The notes: generated by a model from the sequence alone, not told the origin. DNA of 64,000 nt from Candidatus Poseidoniaceae archaeon (GCA_938075675.1 CALJHE010000006.1:124001-188000), one strand, 5' to 3'. Positions 48,556 to 58,177 are shown, counted from the first letter of the stretch. Numbers and translations: made by a program.

Positions 48556-49047
48556 ATGGAGCAAGATGAGGTGGGCACCGAGGTGCCGATTGAAAATCGT
48601 TTCTTACTTCGAGTCTTTGATTTTGATACAGGATTGCGGCATATCATCGCCCCTGCGCTACTTGGCGCGGTTTTCGGTGGTTTCTGGCAATACAGTGTTA
48701 TGCCAAACATCGGTGAAATCAATCTTCCAAATCCCATTCACGGCGCGTTTTTGATTAGCATACTGTTGTCTCCCGTTTTGTATCGGGTTTTGGTCGGTGA
48801 CGAAATGTCCCGGTGGAAGGAATACACGCTCGGTCTCACTCTACTTGGGCTCATTTTTTCGATGATATGGCTCTCCGGCTGGGGCGCAGTATTTTGCGGT
48901 GGATACGGTGCCTTGCTGGTTTGGGTTTGGATCAGTACGGATTGGGGGAGATATGACCTCCCTCCATTCCGGTATGGCTTGTGGCACGCCTTCGCCATTG
49001 ATTTAGGTGCATTTGCTGGTAGTGTCCTGGTATACGCACAACTGTGA
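48556..49047 (+). CDS. Small multi-pass membrane protein, unknown function
   Basis: Several hydrophobic segments; ATG 48556 avoids overlap with the divergent dioxygenase gene. Confidence 0.6.
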   Translation: MEQDEVGTEVPIENRFLLRVFDFDTGLRHIIAPALLGAVFGGFWQYSVMPNIGEINLPNPIHGAFLISILLSPVLYRVLVGDEMSRWKEYTLGLTLLGLIFSMIWLSGWGAVFCGGYGALLVWVWISTDWGRYDLPPFRYGLWHAFAIDLGAFAGSVLVYAQL

Positions 49048-49869
49048 TCACGAAGTGTAACTTTCATCGTTGTTCGGGAAATCTCCCGAGCGGACATCCG
49101 AGCAGTAACTCTTGATAGCACCATCAATCTCATCAGCGAGATTGAGGTAACGTCGGAGGAAACGTGGTGAGAAGTCCATTGTGATTCCAAGTAGGTCATG
49201 AAGAACCAACACTTGTCCATCGCAATCTGGTCCTGCTCCAATTCCAATCGTCGGTATGGAGATGGCTTCACTGACTTTTTGAGCAAGTTCGCGAGGTATT
49301 TTCTCCAAGACGATTGCAAAGCAGCCGGCCTTTTCGAGTAACTTTGCATCCTCAATAAGTTTCTCAGCCTCTTCATCTTCCTTCGCACGGACTGTGTATG
49401 TTCCAAACTTGTAGATTGATTGAGGTGTCAGGCCGAGGTGACCCATTACGGGTATTCCGGCGGTAAGGATTCGCTCGATGGATTGCAGTATTTCAGCACC
49501 ACCTTCAAGCTTGACAGCATGGCCTTCAGATTCTTTCATGATTCGAATTGCTGATTCCAGTGCGATAGCAGAGTTTCCTTGGTATGTACCAAAGGGCATA
49601 TCGACGACAATCAAGGCACGATCGACTGCTCTTTGGACACATTGCGCGTGATAAATCATGTGTTCAAGAGTAATCGGTACGGTTGTGACCTGTCCCGCCA
49701 TAACATTTGACGCAGAGTCTCCGACCAAGATGACATCGACACCTGCTTTGTCAACAAGTTTAGCCAGAGAGTAATCGTAAGCGGTCAGCATGGTGATTTT
49801 TTCACCAGCACGCTTCATCTCCTGAAGTGTGTGGGTGGTAATCTTGCGCGCTTCCTTGTGAACCGACAT
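49048..49869 (-). CDS. panB: 3-methyl-2-oxobutanoate hydroxymethyltransferase
   Basis: '[36 protein letters not shown]', '[24 protein letters not shown]', '[25 protein letters not shown]'. Confidence 0.96.
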   Translation of the reverse strand: MSVHKEARKITTHTLQEMKRAGEKITMLTAYDYSLAKLVDKAGVDVILVGDSASNVMAGQVTTVPITLEHMIYHAQCVQRAVDRALIVVDMPFGTYQGNSAIALESAIRIMKESEGHAVKLEGGAEILQSIERILTAGIPVMGHLGLTPQSIYKFGTYTVRAKEDEEAEKLIEDAKLLEKAGCFAIVLEKIPRELAQKVSEAISIPTIGIGAGPDCDGQVLVLHDLLGITMDFSPRFLRRYLNLADEIDGAIKSYCSDVRSGDFPNNDESYTS

Positions 49870-49912
49870 GGATGTGCCACAGTTAAGTTTGATTTGAAAC
49901 CCTCGCAGGACT

Positions 49913-50638
49913 TCATTCCTCGTCGTCTTGCACCATGGCCACATTATGAATCAATTCTTCAATCGCCTCGTCAATGGTAGAGGATGCAAGGATTTGCTGT
50001 TTCGCTTCTAAAGTAGAGAGCATAAGGCCAGCAACAGCGTAAATGGAGTCCGAATCCTCGTCGATTGTTCGATTGACCCGCTCCCTTACCCACATTTCCA
50101 AAACATCGTCTTCAATACGCAAGACCGTTCCAATACGGGTGAGGACATGTTTCATCATACCTTTGAGAATGGATTGCTGTTCTGCGGTAATGTTTGAATC
50201 CATTGTGTGGAACTCCACATTAGCACTGATGTAGAGTTTTGAATGTTCAGCATCGTCTGGAATCATGTCAAGCAGTTGTTGGACATCGGGTAAGATTCCA
50301 TCGTCTTCAACCACTTCCTCAAACATCGGAGCACTGAATGGGGGCAATGCAGGAGCAGTGACGTCTGTAACCGTGAATCGCCTCCTACCAATGATTTGCA
50401 CGAAATGATTGCTGCCTTTGGTTTCGTGATGAAGAATTTCAGCCTCACAACCATGCGTTCTTGGTCCATCCCAAGCATTTGTTGGTGAGAACGGGTCGTT
50501 CAACACCACGCCGAAATTATTCTCATCAAGCAGACAGTCATCGAGCATTTGTCTGTATCTTGGTTCGAAGATTCGTAATTCTTGAATTTCTCCTGGCATC
50601 AGTACCATCGGGAGAACGAACAGCGGTAGTTGAGACAT
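49913..50638 (-). CDS. Lon N-terminal (LON substrate-binding) domain protein
   Basis: '[33 protein letters not shown]', 'FGVVLND', 'GCEAEI..'. No ATPase or protease domain. Confidence 0.85.
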   Translation of the reverse strand: MSQLPLFVLPMVLMPGEIQELRIFEPRYRQMLDDCLLDENNFGVVLNDPFSPTNAWDGPRTHGCEAEILHHETKGSNHFVQIIGRRRFTVTDVTAPALPPFSAPMFEEVVEDDGILPDVQQLLDMIPDDAEHSKLYISANVEFHTMDSNITAEQQSILKGMMKHVLTRIGTVLRIEDDVLEMWVRERVNRTIDEDSDSIYAVAGLMLSTLEAKQQILASSTIDEAIEELIHNVAMVQDDEE

Positions 50639-50674
50639 ATTTCGAAAATCGGCGTTTACCTTTTGAAGATATGT

Positions 50675-52135
50675 TTACTCAGGAGAATCTGGGTTTTTGA
50701 CGCAAATGTTGGTCATTTCCGAGAAGAATTCCATCGACCATTTACCGCCTTCTCTCCCTACGCCTGAATTCTTAACACCGCCGAAAGGTGTTCTTAGGTC
50801 TCTGTGTAGCCAGGTATTCACCCATACGATTCCAGTATCTATTTTCGTAGCAAAGTTACGACCACGTTCCAGGTCCTTGGTCCAAACAGAACCAGCTAGG
50901 CCGTATTCGGAATGATTGGCCATGACAATGGCTTCCTCTTCTGAATCAAATGTATGAAGCGTTACCATTGGACCAAAGATTTCCTCAGTCGCACATCGGG
51001 AAGTGTAGGATAAGCCAGATACAACCGTCGGTCGCAAAAAGGCTCCAACCCCATCAGGACCCGTGAAACCAGTCATTGCCCGAGTTCCACCCGTCAGCAC
51101 AGTACCCCCTTCGGCAAGTCCTAATTCAATGTACGACTCGACTTTTTCGAGATGCTCGGGTGAGATAACAGACCCCATAACCGTCTCATCGAGAGATGGA
51201 TTACCAATCGAGATTGAATTGACCTTTTCGATAAAACGCTTGGTGAACTCTTCTGCTATTGCCGAGTCGACTAAAATTCGTGAACCACAGAGGCACACTT
51301 GCCCCGAATTTGTGAAGGCAGCACGTACCGCACCGTCGACGGCCAGTGAGAGGTCGGCATCTTTGAGCACGATTGTTGCGTTTTTTCCGCCCAGTTCCAA
51401 TGACAATTTCTTGAACATAGGCGCAGCAGTTCGTGCCACAATTCTGCCGGTCGCTGTGCCACCGGTAAAGGAAATACCCTTGATACCGGGTGCTTCAAGG
51501 ATAGACTGGCCAACCTCAGGCCCGAGCCCATGCACGAGGTTAAACACTCCAGAAGGTAAGTCCAATTCATGCAAGGTTTCAGCCAAAATGTTGGCTGTGA
51601 GCGGTGTGATTTCACTCGGTTTGGCTACAATTGTATTCCCCATCAGCAGTGCAGGTGCTACTTTCCAACTAAGGAGATACAGAGGTAGATTCCACGGTGT
51701 GATGAGACCAACTGTTCCAACCGGCGAACGGTGGACATAGTTCATTGCATCAGCCATTTCAAACGTCATTTCAGATTGTTCTCGACTGAAACCAGCAAAA
51801 AATCGAAAGTTACTGACTGAGCGCGAAGCATCCACGCGGCGAGCAAGTGAAATTGGTTTTCCAGTATCCATCGATTCAGTCTGAGCAATGTGTTCATGTT
51901 TCTTTTCCAGTGCGTCTGCGATGCGGTCGAGCCAATCTGCGCGTTCAAGCATTGAAAGAGCCCCCCATTCCGACTGGGCTGAATGCGCAGCATCAACAGC
52001 CATTTGGACATCGTTCACCTTTGAGCGGGGAATCGTTGCAATACATTCAGCGGTTGCTGGGTTGTAATCCTCAAGAGTCTCTCCATCCAATGCGGCTTGA
52101 AAGACTCCGCCGATGTAGTTCTTGATTTCGAGCAT
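50675..52135 (-). CDS. Aldehyde dehydrogenase, 2-aminomuconate/2-hydroxymuconate semialdehyde dehydrogenase-like
   Basis: 'GLITPWNLPLYLLSWKVAPALLMGNTIVAKPSE', 'SLELGGKNATIV', 'FTNSGQVCLCGSRI', 'NTWLHRDLRTPFGGVKNSGVGREGGKWSMEFFSEMTNICVK'. Confidence 0.88.
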   Translation of the reverse strand: MLEIKNYIGGVFQAALDGETLEDYNPATAECIATIPRSKVNDVQMAVDAAHSAQSEWGALSMLERADWLDRIADALEKKHEHIAQTESMDTGKPISLARRVDASRSVSNFRFFAGFSREQSEMTFEMADAMNYVHRSPVGTVGLITPWNLPLYLLSWKVAPALLMGNTIVAKPSEITPLTANILAETLHELDLPSGVFNLVHGLGPEVGQSILEAPGIKGISFTGGTATGRIVARTAAPMFKKLSLELGGKNATIVLKDADLSLAVDGAVRAAFTNSGQVCLCGSRILVDSAIAEEFTKRFIEKVNSISIGNPSLDETVMGSVISPEHLEKVESYIELGLAEGGTVLTGGTRAMTGFTGPDGVGAFLRPTVVSGLSYTSRCATEEIFGPMVTLHTFDSEEEAIVMANHSEYGLAGSVWTKDLERGRNFATKIDTGIVWVNTWLHRDLRTPFGGVKNSGVGREGGKWSMEFFSEMTNICVKNPDSPE

Positions 52136-52137
52136 GC

Positions 52138-53253
52138 TCACATCTCCACATCGTACAGCCATCTGTCTTGATCTGGATCCCATTCATCCCAAGTCGGTAA
52201 CTTTTCCAGATGAGGAAGGTAATGTTCGGGTACAATTCCTGGGACAATGAATGCTTTTTGTCTGTGAAGTGGGTACGGGTTACGCAAGTTTATCCCGAGT
52301 ACTCCGAGAACTGCACGGGCAACATACCACATGGCTTGAGAGTTCCAGCCGTGTGCGATTTTGACAACAATACCGAGTCCTTTTGGATAATCAGGGTGTT
52401 CTATGGCAAGTCCAAGTAGTCCATCAGCGCCTTCCTTAGCGATGACTTTTCCTTCACCTGCCTTGAGAACGGTTGAGTCGAGGCGATTGAAACCTCCAAC
52501 GAGGTCAGGATGACGAACCATTGCCTCCCATATCCAATCTTTGTCCTTGTCTCGCACAAGTCCAGCATAGATTTGAGCCAGTTCAGCAACGGTGTTGGAC
52601 ACCGTAGGAAGTCCACATCCGTCTTTTGCAATACGAAGGGGTTTCCATTCTTCGCCGAGGTAGGTTCTCAATTCAACCATGTAGGCGTCGAAGACTTCGT
52701 GAGTTGGAAGCGTATATCCTGCACGATTCCATCCTTTTTTCCGGCAACCGAGTAAGATTGCGGCGTGTTCTCCCGAGCAAGTGTGGTACCATCGGCGAGG
52801 CCTTCGAACCTGTCGGCCAAATTGAATCAATGGTACATCAAGCGGAGTGAGCATGAGAGGCCATTCCTCCTGCGCTAGAAGCGATTGAGCGGCAGCAACG
52901 TGCTCTGTGTCGCCGTTGTGAGATGCCACAGCTATCGCTTTCTGTTCCCAACTGGTGTCTGCCAGTTCTTCAGTGAATGCCTTGAGCATGAACGGTTTCA
53001 TCATCGAACGACCGTAGCACAATACATTTCCTCCAAAGGAATGGATGACTTCATCGCCGTGTGACCAAGCAATTGCTCCGTGAATGGTCGTCTCAGATAC
53101 ACCGTTTCTTCGATAATCGACCAAGGGCTCCCAAGCCACTTCTCGACCGGTTGGAATACCTTCGATTTTCTCGCCGAGAGGTGATTCGGGGTAAAGCGAA
53201 CTGCCTGGCTTGCCGGGTTCAACTGCGGATGGTGTGTCATGCTCGATTGCCAC
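52138..53253 (-). CDS. L-asparaginase II family protein
   Basis: 'VYRNGVSETTIHGAIAW'-type N-term, 'YGRSMMKPFMLKAF', 'AVASHNGDTEHVAAAQSLL', 'HTCSGEHAAILLGCRKKGW', 'KDGCGLPTVSNTVAELAQ'. Confidence 0.82.
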   Translation of the reverse strand: MAIEHDTPSAVEPGKPGSSLYPESPLGEKIEGIPTGREVAWEPLVDYRRNGVSETTIHGAIAWSHGDEVIHSFGGNVLCYGRSMMKPFMLKAFTEELADTSWEQKAIAVASHNGDTEHVAAAQSLLAQEEWPLMLTPLDVPLIQFGRQVRRPRRWYHTCSGEHAAILLGCRKKGWNRAGYTLPTHEVFDAYMVELRTYLGEEWKPLRIAKDGCGLPTVSNTVAELAQIYAGLVRDKDKDWIWEAMVRHPDLVGGFNRLDSTVLKAGEGKVIAKEGADGLLGLAIEHPDYPKGLGIVVKIAHGWNSQAMWYVARAVLGVLGINLRNPYPLHRQKAFIVPGIVPEHYLPHLEKLPTWDEWDPDQDRWLYDVEM

Positions 53254-53257
53254 GCTT

Positions 53258-54508
53258 TCACGCTCCTGTAAGGATGTTTTCGACCCGAGGTGCGACCTGT
53301 TCCATGTAGGCGGTCATGTCTCGACATACTCTTTCCGAGTCGTGGTTGAAGAAATCGAACCAGGCCATGATTCGATCCTCTGGATGGAAACGTTCAACGA
53401 TTTGCTGGGCAATCTCTTCTGCGTTTCCAATGAGTGCATTTTGTGCAGCATTCTCGACTTTCGACGGGTCGATTGTCCCTTCAAGTGCGTTCCAGTATGC
53501 ACCCAAGGCAGCTTTGGCTTCACGATGAGCAGCCAAACTCTGTTCTTCAGGTGTAAGGCCTTCTTCTGCGTTCAAGAACACAAACGATGTCCGTGGCATA
53601 TCACTTCGCTTCCAAGAGCCTCCATCGGGATGGAATACTTCACTCATCCTTGCGTGAGTTGAATCGATAACCTCCGGTTTGGTTATTGAAAGGTTGAACA
53701 CTTTAACCGGCAATATCGTGTTCAAATATTCTTGAGCGCGTGGGTCATGAGTACCTGCTATAAGACTCAACAATTCTCTTCGGAAGGTGCACGGAATAAT
53801 TTTCAATTCTTCGAAAACGTATCGTTTTGGGATTTCAATTTTCTCAGGAGCCTCGTTCAATTGTTCAAACTCTATTGCAGCATTCTGCACTTTCTCCCAA
53901 TCTTCATCGCTGCGGAAATTCGCACGAGTGAGGACGGTTTCATAGGTGGAGTTTGAATGAACGACATCGCCACGTAGGAGTTTCAAGAAAATGTCACTTG
54001 CTTCCATGAAAATCTGTCCACGGAGTGCGGGCCACGCAGCCTCTTCAATCGAATTGCGTGGTACTATGCCATAGGGTCTTGCCATAAATTCAAATCGCCC
54101 AGCGGAGAATCCGATGTGCAATTTACGATTCTCATCGGGGTTGAGTCCGTGCAACTGGAGCGTGTTTGCTATGCGTTCGGCCTGAGCAATCGGGCCACCG
54201 GATGCTAGAATCGAGACGACAGCGCTTCCAATTTCGATGTTCTTTGTTTGTCGAAAGGATTCCATCGCCAGTTGTGGGAAGTCGGTACAAAGACCGACTT
54301 CACCTTTCCAGTGAGGTACGACTGGTTTCGAATTTAATTGTTGAGTTACCGTCGATAAATGGGCTTGAGCAATCCATCCAACACCGAAGCCAAGTGAATC
54401 GGCAACCTTGAGTTGTTGGAAGTAGTTTCGGAACATATCTTGTTCTGTTGGTACATGTCCATTGGCGTCAGGTGTCTGACTGATTGAGAAAAAAATGTCA
54501 TGGTCCAT
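53258..54508 (-). CDS. Luciferase-like (LLM class) flavin-dependent monooxygenase
   Basis: 'VADSLGFGVGWIAQAHLS', 'NIEIGSAVVSILASGGPIAQAERIANTLQL', 'LHIGFSAGRFEFMARPYGI'. Confidence 0.82.
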   Translation of the reverse strand: MDHDIFFSISQTPDANGHVPTEQDMFRNYFQQLKVADSLGFGVGWIAQAHLSTVTQQLNSKPVVPHWKGEVGLCTDFPQLAMESFRQTKNIEIGSAVVSILASGGPIAQAERIANTLQLHGLNPDENRKLHIGFSAGRFEFMARPYGIVPRNSIEEAAWPALRGQIFMEASDIFLKLLRGDVVHSNSTYETVLTRANFRSDEDWEKVQNAAIEFEQLNEAPEKIEIPKRYVFEELKIIPCTFRRELLSLIAGTHDPRAQEYLNTILPVKVFNLSITKPEVIDSTHARMSEVFHPDGGSWKRSDMPRTSFVFLNAEEGLTPEEQSLAAHREAKAALGAYWNALEGTIDPSKVENAAQNALIGNAEEIAQQIVERFHPEDRIMAWFDFFNHDSERVCRDMTAYMEQVAPRVENILTGA

Positions 54509-54571
54509 GGGGGCACCGTTACGCCCCAGTCGAAACCACATCATAACGAGTGTGGGTAAACAGTCTGGATT

Positions 54572-55417
54572 TCAATCTTGATTTTGATTTGAATTGCGGT
54601 TGTTGAAATCAGCGAGGTCCTCTATTCTTTGACGAACCGCTATGGGGGTTGGTAATCCTGCATTGATGAATGTGTGGAGGCAATCCGAGAGTTGCAGCAT
54701 TGCTGTTTCGTAGTCCTCCGCAATCTCAGCGATGTCGGCGAGTCCCCACCGTGCAACGAGTTGTCCTGAGAGGTCCTCCAACTCACCGGCGAGTTCCAAA
54801 GATTGTTCATACAAATCTTTGGCCGCAGCGAAGTTTCCGATGGTGGCCTGCGAATGCGCAAGATCAGCCATCGCTTCGATTTGTGCTTCTTCATCTTTCA
54901 TCTTCATGGCTAATTCGATGCGGCGTGTGCCGTGGACAATCGCAGTGTCGTGGTCGTTCATTCTCTTGGCACATGTTTCCAATACTGCGAGTCCGTAAGC
55001 AATGCCAGATGAGTCCTCAATGGATTCTCGTAGCCTGATGGAGCGGTTTGCGAAGGCTTGTGCTTCCTCATACTCCTCTTTTCCTAAATGCAGGAGTGCG
55101 GTATGATGGAATACTGCAGCTGCGAGTGGAGCGCCGCCCTCCATCAGTTCAGATTTGACAGCCAACTCTGCAAAGATATCAACTTCTGCAACTGAATATT
55201 TATGACCTTCAAAGTCTGCCCAACCTTGCTCAATTTCATCAGCAGCGTTTTGTTTGGCATGGTGCAACAAGCGTTCAGACAATTCAATGTCATCCAACTC
55301 CTGCGCCAATGGAATGAGTCGAAGGGCTAGAGGAGTATTGATGTCGTCCATTGCCCCACCAGCAGTGAGCATGTCCAGAATTTTACGGGCTTGCTCAGCA
55401 TTGACTTCTCCGTTCAT
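54572..55417 (-). CDS. TPR-repeat protein
   Basis: Helical repeat pattern 'ATIGNFAAAKDLYEQSLELAGELEDLSGQLVARWGLADIAEIAEDYETAMLQLSDCL'. Confidence 0.7.
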   Translation of the reverse strand: MNGEVNAEQARKILDMLTAGGAMDDINTPLALRLIPLAQELDDIELSERLLHHAKQNAADEIEQGWADFEGHKYSVAEVDIFAELAVKSELMEGGAPLAAAVFHHTALLHLGKEEYEEAQAFANRSIRLRESIEDSSGIAYGLAVLETCAKRMNDHDTAIVHGTRRIELAMKMKDEEAQIEAMADLAHSQATIGNFAAAKDLYEQSLELAGELEDLSGQLVARWGLADIAEIAEDYETAMLQLSDCLHTFINAGLPTPIAVRQRIEDLADFNNRNSNQNQD

Positions 55418-55507
55418 GCCTCGTCGCAGTCACCACGCGTCAAGAACCTATGTGTTTCTCTTCTTCAAAGTTAAACCTTGATAACAGAGTTCAATCATGG
55501 ACCTTGT

Positions 55508-56488
55508 ATGGGTAATTACGATGGGTATCTACAAGGGTTGAGCCTTGCAGCAATTCTCATCCTCGCCCCAATTGCCCTGCAATCCATTTTGTCCGACGAT
55601 TCGGATGTCGTCTATGTGTTGATTCCAGGCGAAGAGGAGACGACAACGATATACATCGAAAACAACACTTCGACGAACGATGCCCGTGCGCCGGAACTTA
55701 ATCGCTCAGAGGTCGCTCGAATCGCTTCGTTCAACATCAAAGTGTTCGGGGAAACCAAGATGGGTAAACCAGCAGTCGTTGATGCGTTGGTCGATATCGT
55801 TCTGACCTATGATTTGGTTGCCGTCCAAGAAATCAAGGATATTGACCAAACGGTCCCTTACGATTTCCTTGATGCAATTAACGCCAAATCCTCAACCGCA
55901 TGGGAAATGCTTCTCAGCCCGCGTAGTGGGCTTCAAGACGACGACCAATCTTCGCAAGAGCAATATGCGTTTTACTACAACACCTCAGTGTTTCATGCGA
56001 TGGGAAACGGAACATTGCACAATGACAGCGTCAACGATGACTTCCAGCGGGAGCCCTTCATCGGACAGTTCGAACTGCTCGATGAAAACGGTACCGGCAC
56101 TGGCTTTAATCTGAGCCTCATCACAATTCACACGAAGCCAGGCGAAGCGACCATTGGAGAAATCAATGCCCTTCACAATGTAGTGAACACCTATCTTGAA
56201 AACAACACTGAAGAGGAGGAAGTGGTTATCCTCGGTGATTTTAACGCTGCATGCTCCTATGTTTCATCAAACGAATTATCCAATTCACCTCTCGCTCATT
56301 CGAATTACACTTGGATCATTGAAAACAACGTTGATACAACCGTTTCGGACAGTTATTGTGCCTATGACCGTATCGTTACGAACGGTGACTTAGATGGTCG
56401 CTTGGTCGGCACTTGGGGCGTTGATACATCCTTCTCTGACAGCGATATATCTGACCATTATCCAGTTTGGTTTGACATCAAAAGATGA
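55508..56488 (+). CDS. Exported DNase I-like endonuclease/exonuclease/phosphatase (EEP) family protein
   Basis: N-terminal TM/signal; 'RIASFNIKVFGE', 'YDLVAVQEIKD', 'LITIHTKPGEA', 'VVILGDFNAACSYV', 'SDHYPVWFDI'. Confidence 0.86.
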   Translation: MGNYDGYLQGLSLAAILILAPIALQSILSDDSDVVYVLIPGEEETTTIYIENNTSTNDARAPELNRSEVARIASFNIKVFGETKMGKPAVVDALVDIVLTYDLVAVQEIKDIDQTVPYDFLDAINAKSSTAWEMLLSPRSGLQDDDQSSQEQYAFYYNTSVFHAMGNGTLHNDSVNDDFQREPFIGQFELLDENGTGTGFNLSLITIHTKPGEATIGEINALHNVVNTYLENNTEEEEVVILGDFNAACSYVSSNELSNSPLAHSNYTWIIENNVDTTVSDSYCAYDRIVTNGDLDGRLVGTWGVDTSFSDSDISDHYPVWFDIKR

Positions 56489-57304
56489 TCATATTCCGCG
56501 CAAACGTCCACCATCAACGGCGAGACTGACACCTCGAATGCCACCCGATGCAGGTAGGGTGAGGAAGGTGATTGCGGATGCAGTTTCAAGAGGCTCGATT
56601 AACCGCTCAATTGGAACTTGGCTCATCCAACCGTCGTGGACTTCTTCGACCGTTTTTCCTGTACGTTGGTTGATGGACGATGCCAACGAACCCAAGCGTT
56701 CGGTGTTGGTGAATCCAGGAAGTACATTGTTGATGGTAATGCAAGGGGGCAATTCTCTGGACAAACTCTTGGCCCATGAAGCCATAGCTCCCCGTAGGGT
56801 ATTGGAAAGGCCAATGTTCGGGATTGGCTCTTTTACGGAAGTCGAAATTATTTGGACAATCCGTCCATAGCCTTCTTGCTCCATGCCAGGACTGATGATT
56901 TGTGTCAGCGTATGGGCTGCGTGGAGATGGCGTTTGAATGGAGCCTCAAAGTCGCTCACTGTATTTGCAAGAAGCGGGCCTCCAGGAGGTCCTCCAGCAT
57001 TGTTGATGAGGATGTGTACATTGCCCCTTTGCTGGAGTAAATCAGTAACTGCAGTTCGTATTGATTCAGTATCTTCGAGATCAAGTGGTAGAGCATGGTG
57101 ATTGCCGCTGCCAAGCGTTTTCAGTTCTTGACAAAGTTGATTCAAAGCCTCTTCATTTCGGGCGCATACGGTTACATCAGCGCCGGCTTTAGCGAGCATT
57201 TTTGCTGTTGCAGCACCGATTCCTTTGCTTGCTCCGCATACCAAGGCATGCTTGCCAGTGAGAGCGCTGGTCGAATAGGGGTAGTCGTTACCGAGGAGGT
57301 CCAT
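56489..57304 (-). CDS. Short-chain dehydrogenase/reductase family protein
   Basis: 'GKHALVCGASKGIGAATAKMLAKAGADVTVCARN', 'NVHILINNAGGPPGGPL', 'VDGGRLRGI'. Confidence 0.9.
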   Translation of the reverse strand: MDLLGNDYPYSTSALTGKHALVCGASKGIGAATAKMLAKAGADVTVCARNEEALNQLCQELKTLGSGNHHALPLDLEDTESIRTAVTDLLQQRGNVHILINNAGGPPGGPLLANTVSDFEAPFKRHLHAAHTLTQIISPGMEQEGYGRIVQIISTSVKEPIPNIGLSNTLRGAMASWAKSLSRELPPCITINNVLPGFTNTERLGSLASSINQRTGKTVEEVHDGWMSQVPIERLIEPLETASAITFLTLPASGGIRGVSLAVDGGRLRGI

Positions 57305-57344
57305 GTACTCGGCAGAGGGTGCTCTTCAAAGGCTCTTCTGTTCA

Positions 57345-58091
57345 TTAAAGCCAGTCGAGGATGGCGTCCAATTCGACCAACCAATCGTCTGAAGCGACAT
57401 CGATGATGGAATAATGGTCACCAGGTAGCCACAACTTCTGCACATCCGTACCCTTCGCCGACATTACTCGGGCGTACGTCTCAGACTGTTCTTTCGGCAC
57501 ATCTACATCCTTTTCTCCGTGAATCAATAACACCGGTGCAACCGGGGAATGGTCCACAGGATTCAGTTGGCTCCATAGTGTTGGGTCTTCCTCTGGACTG
57601 CATCCAATCCATTTTCGCACAGCATCACCCTCGTCTGAGAGTTGTGCTCTGTCGGCACTCACCAAGTCCGTTAGAGGCGCTTGAGCGATGGCGAGCCAAG
57701 GCTTTCTCTCTGCCTTAGATGCCAACAAAAGGGCGAGGTGACCTCCAGCAGAATGGCCCATCACCATAGAGCGGGTCACATCGATGCCTGGTAACAAAGC
57801 CAACTGACCCCAAGCACGCATTACATCAGATAGGGTGTCCATCCAAACGCCCTCGTCGCCTTCACTCCAACCCTTGAATTCTATGTTCCATGCTGCAACT
57901 CCAGCCTCTGCAAGGTCTTCAGCAATAGGTTTCATCAGTTCACTGGTCCACTTCGTTTTCCAGAAGCCACCGTGGATGAGCATTACACAAGGGATGCCAG
58001 GTCCCTTCTGGTAAGGTGAAGGATCGTCTGGCATATACAAGTCCGCAAATTGCCACTCTTCAGCGCCCCATTGCATACGGTCAACGGCCAT
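57345..58091 (-). CDS. Alpha/beta hydrolase, arylformamidase (kynurenine formamidase)-like
   Basis: 'CVMLIHGGFWKTKW' (HGG-x-W), 'VMGHSAGGHLALLLA', 'LLIHGEKDVDVP', 'GDHYSIID'. Confidence 0.78.
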   Translation of the reverse strand: MAVDRMQWGAEEWQFADLYMPDDPSPYQKGPGIPCVMLIHGGFWKTKWTSELMKPIAEDLAEAGVAAWNIEFKGWSEGDEGVWMDTLSDVMRAWGQLALLPGIDVTRSMVMGHSAGGHLALLLASKAERKPWLAIAQAPLTDLVSADRAQLSDEGDAVRKWIGCSPEEDPTLWSQLNPVDHSPVAPVLLIHGEKDVDVPKEQSETYARVMSAKGTDVQKLWLPGDHYSIIDVASDDWLVELDAILDWL

Positions 58092-58177
58092 ATGGTTCTC
58101 ACACCGCATGTCGTCTATCACCCTTGCTCTTCGAAACGAATACAAGAATTGAAGTGCCGAACCCTGTACTGGCAATT

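Noticed and set aside
48738-49406. 222-aa minus-strand ORF spanning panB and the membrane protein
   Set aside because: Out of frame with panB and antisense to the plus-strand gene; low-complexity composition typical of shadow ORFs.
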